From positions 55,001 through 119,000 of the forward strand of contig JAAROD010000014.1 of assembly GCA_012274445.1 (NCBI GenBank): a stretch of DNA of 64,000 bases, in the 5' to 3' direction. Under the pieces are notes generated by a model that saw only the letters and a program-made list of their open reading frames with translations, did not search any database and had not been told where the DNA came from. Of the stretch, positions 1 through 11,400 are shown one piece after another. Both the position numbers and the translations under genes were made by a program. Every line of letters begins with the position of its first letter. The first letter of the stretch is position 1. Source of the DNA: Sclerotiophoma versabilis. Its lineage: Eukaryota; Ascomycota; Dothideomycetes; Pleosporales; Didymellaceae.

Positions 1-1480
1 ACTAGACCCCTCTGCCTCAACCTACTGGACCCCTCTGCCTCAACCTACTGGACCCCTCTGCCTCAACCTACTGGACCCCTCTGCCTCAACCTACTAGACC
101 CCTCTGCCTCAACCTACTGGACCCCTCTGCCTCAACCTACTGGACCCCTCTGCCTCAACCTACTAGACCCCTCTGCCTCAACCTACTGGACCCCTCTGCC
201 TCAACCTACTAGACCCCTCTGCCTCAACCTACTAGACCCCTCTGCCTCAACCTACTGGACCCCTCTGCCTCAACCTACTGGACCCCTCTGCCTCAACCTA
301 CTAGACCCCTCTGCCTCAACCTACTAGACCCCTCTGCCTCAACCTACTGGACCCCTCTGCCTCAACCTACTGGACCCCTCTGCCTCAACCTAGAAGCTCG
401 ATTTTGCCTCAACCTACTGGACCCCTTTGCCTCAACCTACTAGACCCCTCTGCCTCAACCTACTGGACCCCTCTGCCTCAACCTAGAAGCTCGATTTTGC
501 CTCAACCTACTGGACCCCTCTGCCTCAACCTAGAAGCTCGATTTTGCCTCAACCTACTGGACCCCTCTGCCTCAACCTACTGGACCCCTCTGCCTCAACC
601 TACTAGACCCCTCTGCCTCAACCTACTGGACCCCTCTGCCTCAACCTACTGGACCCCTCTGCCTCAACCTACTGGACCCCTCTGCCTCAACCTAGAAGCT
701 CGATTTTGCCTCAACCTACTGGACCCCTTTGCCTCAACCTACTAGACCCCTCTGCCTCAACCTACTGGACCCCTCTGCCTCAACCTAGAAGCTCGATTTT
801 GCCTCAACCTACTGGACCCCTCTGCCTCAACCTAGAAGCTCGATTTTGCCTCAACCTACTGGACCCCTCTGCCTCAACCTACTGGACCCCTCTGCCTCAA
901 CCTACTGGACCCCTCTGCCTCAACCTACTGGACCCCTCTGCCTCAACCTACTAGACCCCTCTGCCTCAACCTACTGGACCCCTCTGCCTCAACCTACTGG
1001 ACCCCTCTGCCTCAACCTAGAAGCTCGATTTTGCCTCAACCTACTGGACCCCTTTGCCTCAACCTACTAGACCCCTCTGCCTCAACCTACTGGACCCCTC
1101 TGCCTCAACCTAGAAGCTCGATTTTGCCTCAACCTACTGGACCCCTCTGCCTCAACCTAGAAGCTCGATTTTGCCTCAACCTACTGGACCCCTCTGCCTC
1201 AACCTACTGGACCCCTCTGCCTCAACCTACTGGACCCCTCTGCCTCAACCTACTGGACCCCTCTGCCTCAACCTACTGGACCCCTCTGCCTCAACCTACT
1301 GGACCCCTCTGCCTCAACCTACTGGACCCCTCTGCCTCAACCTAGAAGCTCGATTTTGCCTCAACCTACTGGACCCCTTTGCCTCAACCTACTGGACCCC
1401 TCTGCCTCAACCTACTGGACCCCTCTGCCTCAACCTACTAGACCCCTCTGCCTCAACCTACTGGACCCCTCTGCCTACTA
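1..1480. repeat. 23/24-bp minisatellite with ~325-bp higher-order period
   Basis: Head-to-tail copies of a 23-bp unit (ACTGGACCCCTCTGCCTCAA plus CCT) with an A/G variant (actaga/actgga). A 24-bp variant containing agaagctcgatttt appears at 392, 485, 532, 694, 787, 834, 1019, 1112, 1159 and 1344, that is in triplets spaced 93 and 47 bp. The triplets recur every 302 or 325 bp, and each first member is followed by a 'cccctttgcc' variant. The array runs off the left edge. Open frames inside it are by-products of the periodicity and not genes. Confidence 0.97.
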
Positions 1481-2130
1481 GAAGCTAGGGGCTATACCCG
1501 CCTAACTTGGAGGAAGTACCTGCTAAAGTAGCAGCTACTTCAGGCGGTCTCACTGGTTCCTCTAGCTGATCCTGAACCTACTAGTCCCATTTCCTTGTAA
1601 ATTCCCTTGTTGATTTTCTTCCTCCTCCTTAACCTACTAGACCCTTGTTGCTGCTCAATGCCTCAACCTACTAGACCCTCCTTCCACTTCGATGAATGAC
1701 TTTGCCATTACCACCTCTTATCCCCTTCTAAAGGCGCTCTTTTCAGAAGCTGCCGAATAAACGGGGAGGGAGGTATCCCATTTTCAACCAAGCTAGCGGC
1801 GGGCTTACGCTCAGCAGCTCGTAACTACAAGGCTACTCGACTGCTTACACGACCCGGCTAGACAACTAAGTCGTCTGCAAAGGATTCAATCCTGCGCACT
1901 GTACAATTGCAATACACCGGCTAGTGACCCCAATTTCAATGAGGCCACCAACGCCGATCTGGTAAGGTTCTGGGCCAAAGGCCTATTCGTATCCGACTGG
2001 TGCAGGCGGAAATCACCCCGTTCTGGCATGGATTCTGACTTAGAGGCGTTCAGCCATAATCCAGCAGATGGTAGCTTTGCAGCAATGCCTGGTCAGACAG
2101 CCGCAAAAACCAATTATCTAAAACTGCAGT
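1481..2130. other. Single-copy spacer next to the minisatellite
   Basis: Base composition is ordinary here. A few stray copies of the minisatellite core (aacctactagaccc) lie at about 1575-1675, so the repeat decays gradually. No gene, tRNA or transposon is recognised. The AT-rich block begins near 2130. Confidence 0.6.
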
Positions 2131-2926
2131 TCCTCTTGTACTAAGCGGTATTACTATTAGAGCAAGGTTATTAGTAGGGTAAAACTAACCTGTCTTACAA
2201 CGGTCTAAACCCAGCTTACGTTCCCTATTAGTAGGTGAACAATCTAACGCTTACCGAATTCTGCTTTGGTATAATAGGAAGAGCTAATATTAAAGGATTA
2301 AAAAGTAACATAACTATGAACGCTTAGCTGCTATAAGCTAGTTATCCCTATAGTAACTTTTCTAGCACCTCTAGCCTTAAATTTCAAGAGACTAAAGGAT
2401 TAATAGGCCACACTTTCATGGTTTATATTTACACTAAAAATCAAAATCAAGGGGACTTTTACCCTTTTACTCTACTAGAGATTTCTATTCTCTATAAGTC
2501 CCCCTTAGGACACCTGCGTTATAGTTTAATAGATATACTGCCCTAGCTAAACTCCCTACCTAATAATATCTTTAACCTAGATTAGCCTACAAAGAACCTT
2601 AACGCTAGAAGTTAGACTATAATTCTAGGTATTCTAACTATATAACTAGGTATTAAATACTTCTTCTAGTTCTTTAATATATTATTTTCTTTTTAACTTT
2701 CTACTTATTATTACTATTAGCGTAGTAGTAGAACTTCTTCTAAATTAGTATTTCTAAGTTAGTAGGTTCTAATAGTAAGATATTAAATACTAAATAAATT
2801 AATACATTCTTAAGTAGTTTAAGTTAATACTTAACTAGGCTAATTTACTTAGAAATAAAACTTAGTCTAACTTTAGCCTTTTTTAGTTTTTTTATTACTT
2901 TCTATATATTATAATCCTGTCTAGAT

Positions 2927-3410
2927 AAAGTAGTATAGTAATTAAGTAGCTAACTAGAGCTCTTACCTATAAGCTAAAAGTAGAGTTAAAAAGAATTTCT
3001 CTTTATATAGTTATATAATATACTTATTAAGAAGTATAATATATATACTCTATTTATTAATAAGTATTATATATTACTACTTATTAAATAAGTAATAGTA
3101 TATATTTTATTAGACTAACTCTATTTACTTATTAATAAGTACTATCTTCTAGTAACTATATAGTATATAGGAATACTACCTTTATAGTATTATATTAAAC
3201 TTAGTTAATTAAGTTTATCTTTAGAATCTTAAACTCTAACTCTTAAGCTAGATAGTCTACTCTATACTACTTATTATTACTTTCTATTTATTATAGTATT
3301 TTACTAGGTAATAACTTTAACCTTTATAGACCTTTCTATACTAGCACTTATCTCTATAAACTAATATAAATAATACTTATAAGCTTTACTTAAAAGTATA
3401 ACTTTAATAC
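2927..3410 (+). repeat. Extra LTR copy (solo LTR or remnant of another element)
   Basis: This stretch aligns over its length with 3876-4356, sharing for example tagtctactctatactact and taagctagatagtc. It is a third copy of the outer Gypsy element's LTR, and no internal coding remnant lies directly beside it. It is most simply a solo LTR or part of a tandem insertion. Ends are approximate because RIP has removed the usual TG...CA termini. Confidence 0.7.
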
Positions 3411-3875
3411 TATATTTTAGAATTTTTTATAAAAGATTAAACTTTATCTTCTTCTTTTAGTTAGGGTAATATTTTTAATTTCTAGTTAGTAATATATAGT
3501 AGCTTATTCTTAAGCTTATATAATATTTTTAAGTAATTTCTAGTATACCTTCTTTAGCATAACTACTAAAACTATTATTAATTCTATTTAAATAGAGTAA
3601 TTAAGTAATTTAGTAAAGAGATTTAGGTATCTTCTATTATTTATAAAGAATAGTATTATACCTATTAATTTTAATTACTTATTATTATATATAATATATA
3701 CTATAGAATATAATAGAACTTAGTTATTTTATTCTTAGTTACTATAAATCTATAGGTATATCTTTATAGTCTAATTTATTCTTTCTACTTATATATCTAT
3801 ATATAAATAGTAAGCTATAAATAGCTTTTTCTTAGTTTTTAATATAGTAAGTATTTATTATAATTCTATAGAAAT

Positions 3876-4356
3876 AAAGTAGTATAGTAGTTAAGTAGCT
3901 AACTAGAGCTCTTACCTATAAGCTAGAGGTAGAGTTAAATTAGATCTTCTTTTATATAGTTACGTAATATACTTATTAATAAGTATAATATATATAACCT
4001 ACTTATTAATAAGTATTATATATTATTACTTATTAATAAATAATACTATATATTTTATTAGACTAACTCTAGTTACTTATTAATAAGTATTATCTCTTAG
4101 TAAGTATATAGTTAGTAGAAATATAACTCTTATAGTTTATATTTAACTTAGTTAATTAAGTTTATTTTTAGAATCTTAACCTCTTAACTCTTAAGCTAGA
4201 TAGTCTACTCTATACTACTTATTATTACTCTCTATTATTATAGTATTTTACTAGGTAATAACCTAGCTCTTATAGACTATCCTAAACTAGTACCTTTTTC
4301 TAAGAACTAATATAAATATTACTTATAAGCTTTACTTAAAGGTATAACTTTAATAC
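3876..4356 (+). repeat. Left LTR of outer Gypsy element
   Basis: It is repeated at 2927-3410 and, with an internal deletion, at 19717-19977. It contains four copies of the perfect 14-bp palindrome ACTTATTAATAAGT or a close variant, at 3971, 4001, 4029 and 4075. Borders are estimated from where similarity between copies stops. Confidence 0.7.
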
Positions 4357-4489
4357 TTTAAATACTTCTAAAAATAAGTACTACTTTAGAACTCTATACT
4401 ACTTCTAGTAACTTTAATATATTATATAACTATATTAATAATAACCTTAATATAGATAAAGAATTAAATAAAGGTATAACAGCCTCTAT

Positions 4490-5345
4490 ATCTATAAGTA
4501 TATACCTAGTAGCTAAGCCTAAGACCTTTAATAGTACCTATAAGAAACTAGAAAACTAGCTTATTAAATTTAACCTCTTCTTTATATTCTAGAAAGAATA
4601 TATCTCTAAGAAAAAATATATAATACTTATCTTTATATTTATAAAGAATTATATATTTATATAGATTAAACTCTTTATCTTATATTACTATAAAGAAGAA
4701 ATATCTACTAATATTAATATATAGATTAAAGACTTTAACCTATTTTAGAAATAGATATACTAAGTATTTAGAGTATATAATTAACTAACTATTATATATT
4801 ATAATATCTAATATATTAAGTAAAATATATTAGCTACTAACTATACTACTAAGTTCTAGTAGCTAGCTATGTACACTAGCTAGGATAATACTATATTAAT
4901 AATAATATTCTAATAAGAATTAAAAGTATAAGTTAAAAAGGAATTAATATAGACTACTATATATACTAATAACTTTAATACTTTAGTTAATATAGTAATT
5001 AATATTAATATTAAGCTATATAAACTATAATAGAAATTATAAAAGAACCTATATATATAAATAATAGCTTATATTACTTATCTACCTCTATATAATCTAT
5101 GGTATTATAACCTTAACTAAGAAAACTATAGAGGTAACTACTACTAACTAAATACTAGGCGCTATATATATAATACTACTAGTAGTAGTTACTATAGACT
5201 AAAAGCTATAGACCTGTCTAATATTAATAAAGAACTAGAACTAAGATTTAACTAGAAAGGTAAGAGTAGTAATAGAAAGAACAAGTCTAGTATAACTTAT
5301 TATAGGTATAGTAAGTAGAGCTACTACGCTAAGAATTATTAATTA
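4490..5345 (+). pseudogene. gag remnant with destroyed zinc knuckle
   Basis: Reading from about 4505 gives PKTFNSTYKKLEN*LIKFNL, a Gypsy/chromovirus gag capsid segment with stops replacing Trp or Gln. At 5298-5339 the frame has the spacing of a CX2CX4HX4C zinc knuckle, but all four ligand positions read Tyr (TAT or TAC). This is expected if TGT/TGC and CAC/CAT codons underwent C:G to T:A change. It is non-functional. Confidence 0.8.
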
Positions 5346-7079
5346 AGAAATAAAGTAATTTAATAACTTAATATACTTACTTATAAGAATATAGATACTA
5401 GTAATAAATAGAAAGTTCTTACTAATAATATCGAATATCTTATAGAAGACCTTAAGACTAGATCTAATAATAACTATATTAAACTATCTAATAAGAATAT
5501 ATAGAATATCTAAAGCTTAGCACTTATACTATACTAAGAGTTAAATAAATAGTAGAAGCACCTATAAGACCTAACAGAATAACTATTAGAATAGATAGAA
5601 TAAGTATATAAATAAGAATTAAAAGTATATAAGTATAAACAACCTATATTATCCTAATAACTATATAATACTACTAGATAAGAAGTAGATAGAGGTATTA
5701 TCTACGCCTCTAATACTAAAGAAAGTTAGTATAATATAGATATATATAAATTTAATAAACATACTAAAGTAGAATTAGTATATTAAGAGTTTTAAGATAA
5801 GAATACTACCTTTTAAGTAAACTATAATTAGATTACTAAGAGTGTTAATAAGAATCTATAATAGTTAGCACTCTAGACTTATATAGGATAATAAGAGGTT
5901 AATAACCTAAGAAAATCCTAATAAGATTAGTAGAAATATACTTTTAATAAACCTAGTGCTAGTAATTATGCTATATAATAAAAGCTTAAGTAATAAGTAA
6001 ATAATAACTAAAGTAGAAATAAGCCTAACTTTAATAAGAAGCTAGTATTACTTCTAAAGCTATAACTAGAGTATACCTTAGACTACTAGAATCTAAATTA
6101 TAAAAAGTTATTATAGATAGTATGCGTATATAACGCCTATTATATATATAAATTAGAAAAACTAAAGAAAAAATAGTTTTTAACTTCTAGTACTATATAT
6201 AGAAAATAATAGTATAATTATAAGAATAATATATATAAGATATATCTCTAGAATAAGTACTCTAAGCTATATTTTCTAGGTATAAATAACTACTAAGTAA
6301 TTATATATATATAATTAGTTATTAATAGCTTCTATTATAATCTATATTAGTAGTATTACCTTAACCTAAACTATAAACTATATAAACATAGTAAGATTAT
6401 CTATAAATTTAGTAATAAAAAGACTTTTTTAGGTAAGTACTAAAAGAGTACTCTACTAAGTAATCTTTTAATACTATTAAAGATAGCTTACTTATTAGAC
6501 TACCTATTAAGTTAAATAAAGTAGTATTATTAGCACTCTTAGACTTAGAAGTATAGGTAAACTATATATCTTAGATAGTAATATACTAAGTAGGTCTTAT
6601 ACTTTATATAAAGAAATATACCTACTTACTCTAAGTAGCTAATAGAGAATTAATACTAGAAGAGCTATATATTATATATAAGGTAATAGTAGCTCTCTTA
6701 GAGATATAGAAGTACTATAAAGAATTAACTCTAGATATCTTTATAAAGGCTATATATAATATTATACTAGAACTTTTCTAGTTATAAAAATATAATCTAT
6801 GAATAGACTAAATATAGAAATAACTTTTATTTAGATAATATAAATATAGTACTAATATATTAAAGCCTATATAATATATATTATAGCTAGTAGATAAGAA
6901 GAAGATTTATAATATCTCTTTAATATATAAGATATACTAAGATAGAGTAGTTAACTATATAGATAAAAAAAGCCTCTCTATAATAGTTAAGAAGAATAAG
7001 AGTATACCTTCTAGTATACTAGATATATATAGATAGTATACCTAGATATTTAAAGAAGAGTTATCTATAAAAGTACTAC

Positions 7080-8198
7080 TTAAGTATTAACCTTAGAATT
7101 ATAAGATTAAACTTAAGAAAGAGAAAGAACTACTTTTTAGGCCTATATACTAGCTATCTAAAAAAGAGCTTAAGATACTATATAAGTATATTAAGGAAAA
7201 CCTTATAAAAGAATTTATCTAGAAATCTAAATCTCTAGTAGAATTCTCTATTCTATTTATACTAAAGAAAGATAGTAAGCTAAGGCTTTGTATTAACTAC
7301 TAGAAGTTAAATAATATTACTATTAAGAATTATTACTTACTATCTAATATATCTAAACTATAGAATTAACTATTAGAAGTAAAGCTCTTTACTATACTTA
7401 ACTTATATAAAGTATATAACCTTATATATATAAGAAAAGATAAAGAATAGAAAATAGTATTTAGAACCTATTATAGTTATTATAAGTATATAGTTATACT
7501 ATTTAGGCTAATTAATATACTAGTAGTATATTAAGTACTAATTAATAATATACTATAAGTATACCTATATATTATAGTAGTAGTATACCTTAATAATATT
7601 CTAGTATATAGTAAGATACTAGAAGAATATAAGATTTATATATAATAAGTATTAGAATACTTAGTAATAGTAGACCTTAGGCTAAAGCTAGAAAAGTATA
7701 AATAGTATAAAGAAGAAGTAGAGTTTCTTAGCTATATTATAGGAAGATATAGAGTTAAAATAAGTAAAAAGAAAATCTAGGTTATAAAGAATTAGCTAAC
7801 ACCTACTATAGTTAAGAGAATTTAAGAATTTCTTAGGTTTATTAACTTTAACTAATACTTTATTAAGAACTACTCTATAAATGCCTTACTACTTATAAGA
7901 CTTATATAGAAGAATATACTCTTTAAGTAGAAATAAGTATAAAAAGATACTTTCTAATTACTTAAGTAAGTATATTTAGAAGTAGTAAGCCTATATACCT
8001 TAAAATAAATACCTTAGATTTAGTATTAGAAGTATATATTACTTAAAAATAAAATAGTTAATAGTACCCAATTACCTACTACTTAAGAAAGCTTATAGTA
8101 CTAGAAGAAGAATATAATATATATAATAAAGAGCTTATAGCTATTATTAATATATTATAATATTAGAGAGTATATATAGAAAGCTACTTAGAGCTTAC
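7080..8198 (+). pseudogene. Gypsy reverse transcriptase and RNase H N-part, RIP-inactivated
   Basis: The frame reads a Ty3/Gypsy reverse transcriptase: a segment ending LFILKKDSKLRLCINY, then a YKVYNLIYI segment. The catalytic YLDD box appears as YLNN at 7586-7597, with both aspartates now AAT. The RNase H domain starts near 8040 (YNIYNKELIAII) and stops at 8198, where another element is inserted. It resumes in frame after 15422 as TIYIDYKNLVY. It is catalytically dead by both stops and lost acidic residues. Confidence 0.88.
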
Positions 8199-8404
8199 TA
8201 TTAGGCCCTAAGGCTAGAGGCACTAAAGAAGAAGATTATAATATAGAATAGAATAATATAGACAGCTATAGAGTTAATTAGTAGACTATAGACTATTTAC
8301 TAGAGACTAGTAAATAGGTAGAGAAGAACTATATATATAAAGAGGTTACTCTACCTAGAGAACCTTCTAGTCTCTTTAGGCTAAAGAGCCTAAGGGGCCT
8401 AATA
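8199..8404 (-). repeat. LTR of nested Gypsy element (3' LTR in element sense)
   Basis: 206 bp long, the same length as 15212-15417. Its inverted end heptamers are TATTAGG and CCTAATA. It is preceded by the target duplication CTTAC. Confidence 0.93.
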
Positions 8405-11400
8405 TTATTTCTCTTTTATAGTTAAACATTCTAGGTAATAGTAAACAGCCCTCTACTAACTAGTATAGAAGCCCTATAGCCTATAATAGGATAACCTGCA
8501 GTATTATAGCTCTATCTTACCTACCTTATACTAGCTAGCGCAGAGCCTAAATAGTTTCTTTTACTAGTAAGGTTATACCTACCTTTACCTTTACTTTTAC
8601 TATAGTAGTCTGCGCGTAGTAGTAGTATAGGCTAGAGGTAAGATAGTATATAAAGAGTTTCTCTCTACTATTCTAGTCTACTACTTCTATACTCTACTTC
8701 TTCTTCTAGTAAGTTTTTTAAGATTTTAAGTTTTCTTCTTAATTTCTAATAGGCTTATATTTAGGCTATTATATATTAGGCTATATATATATTTTAGAGT
8801 CTAGAAAGCCTTTTATAAATTAGTTTAGTACTAACTAGGCTATAGTAAGCTATTTTATACTATAATAGACTATTATAGCTAGTCTTATCTTTATTTATAC
8901 TACTCTTATTTATTATAGACTTTACTAACACCTCTAACTATATATATAACTACTATAGGTACTTCTACTATATATATATTTATTATATTACCTTTTTTAG
9001 TAGTAGGTAGTATAGAATAGCTAGTAAAGTAGGCTGCTATTTTCTAGATATTACTAAGAAGAATAAAGACCTATTTAAGGCCTAGCTTTTTATAGTAAGC
9101 TCTAGAGATAATATTTAGGTAATAAGATACTAGAAATACTTTCTTACTAACTCTAACTACTTTATAGTAAGTTAGGTTGCTTTAGGCTATAGTAGGCTAT
9201 ATTAGTGCCTTCTAATATATTCTAGCTCTCTACTAACTATTATAAGTACCTTAATACTATCTAGAACTATTTTAATAATCTTATATCTAACTTTACTACT
9301 AATAATAAGAAAGAGCTTAGTACTGCCTAACTTACTAAGGTTTATTATTCTCTAGCTAAGAAGTTAGTAAGGTAGGTTATTCTGCTCTAGTCTAGCCTCT
9401 TTTAGGTTATTATAGTATAATACTAATTACTCTAATAGTAATTTTAAGCCTTTTACTAAGAAGCTATATTTCTATTCTAGCGCTATTCTTCTATCTAATA
9501 AGCCTGTTACTAATATTTAGCTTAACAGCTAGAGGCGTAATAAAGCTAGCTAGTAGGCTAAGGTTAAGTCTTAGAAGTATAAGCTAGAGGCTTAGGTTGC
9601 TACTAAGGTTACTTCTCTTATAAAGAAGGTTAGTTTATTTCTCTTTTAGCTATTATAGGCTATTATAGCGCACTCTAATATATTATAGGCTAAAGGTATA
9701 GTTATTAATATTAGGAAGTGTAATCTAGAGGCTAGAGCTATAAATTTAGTAATAGAAATAGAGCAGCTAACTACTAAGAGAGATACTACTTCTAAGAGTT
9801 ATAAGGATAGGCTTATAAAGCAGATTAATACTAAGAGGAAGAAGTATTAGAATATCCTAGCTAAGGTTACTAAATTATAGTTCAGTAGTAGATAGTTTAG
9901 GTAGTTTTATATAGTTCTTAGGTATAGTAAGGTATTTTAGGCTATAGTAGTATATATAGAGTGTTTTAAGATACCTGCTACTTTTATAGCCTTTAAATAG
10001 TTATATTCTCTCTTTCTTAGCTATAGTATTCTGTTTAGTAATATTTTAGGCTACTATAGGCTATAATAGAGTATACTAATACTAATATCTAAGTGCTATT
10101 AAATACCTAAAACCTAGTAGGAAAAAATAGTAAAGGTAACTCTAGACTTTAGTTATTAGACTTAGTAATTTTAGACTTTCTAGCTACGTAGCCTAACTAT
10201 CCCTCTTCTTTTTTAGGGGCTAGCCTAGCTACCTTTTAGCTCTCTATAGACCTTACTATTTCTTTAGAAGAATCTTTTTTCTTTTTTAGAACTATTTAAG
10301 AGTATTAGAGAAGATATTTACTCTAGGCTTCTATAAGTTCTTCTCTTCTAGGTATCTATCCTATTTAATATAATATAGCTATTATCTAGTTTTATTCTTT
10401 ACTCTTTTAAGAATTTTTTCTATATTCTATATATTATTACTAAAAGTATAAAGTATATCTATAATTAGGGTATCTAGGTATAGTATTAATTCTTTTAGGT
10501 TAAAGAGCTCTAGAAGTAATATATAAAAGACTAGGTAGATACTCTTTAGGCTAGAAAGGTTTATTTTAAATATTATTAGGCCTATTTAGGCTACTATACG
10601 CTCTAGACCTATATATTTCTAGTCTAATTTCTACTTTAGCTTAGTTAACTTAATATATTAGTTTAAGACTATAACTTAGTCTTCTACTCTAAAGAGAATT
10701 AGTAGCCTACTCTTATTTTAGTATACTTCTTAATATATATTAGCTATAATTATTTTATTCTTATACTTCTTTTATAATACTAGTACTTTTATAGCTATAT
10801 ACCTCTTTTAAGAGAATTCTCTCTAACTAAGAGGTATACTAAGCTAGTTTATACCTCTAGAAGTTAGACTATAGTTTACCTAGAATAGTATAGTTTTAAT
10901 AGTTATATAGAGGCTGTTATTATATATAAACTCTATAATAGAGATTTATAGCACCTAATTATCTTATTCTAGAAAGTAGTAGCACCTTAGATACTGTTTA
11001 AGTCTTTAGTTTTACTTCTTAGTTTACCTATCTATTTTAGGATAGTAGGTAGAGGTAAGTACTCTTCTAGAATTAAGGTAGTATTAGAAGGTATTCTAGT
11101 ATTTAGTATTTATTAAGAGACCTTAATCTAAGATAATACGTTTTAGTACTCTGTATAGTTAGATTATTTCTCTTATCTAAGCCTAAGCAAGGTTAATGCT
11201 ATTCTAGTTATTTTATACTAGAATATAGTAGGCTATCTTTATTAATTAGTATACTACTACTAGTATTATATTATATACTATGCTACTTAGTTTACTTAGA
11301 GAAAGCTTTATAATAAAGTCTATTATAGCTTCCTTTTATAGCCTATTAGGTAGTAGTAGTAGTTAAAGTAACCTATATAGCTTATATTAGGCAGAGGTTA

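Noticed and set aside
1..1480. CRISPR-like array
   Set aside because: Units are contiguous with no unique spacers, and the genome is eukaryotic.
404..1488. Open reading frames of up to 113 codons with Pro/Leu/Cys repeats in the minisatellite
   Set aside because: They are the translation of the 23/24-bp repeat, overlap each other and lack any start context or domain.
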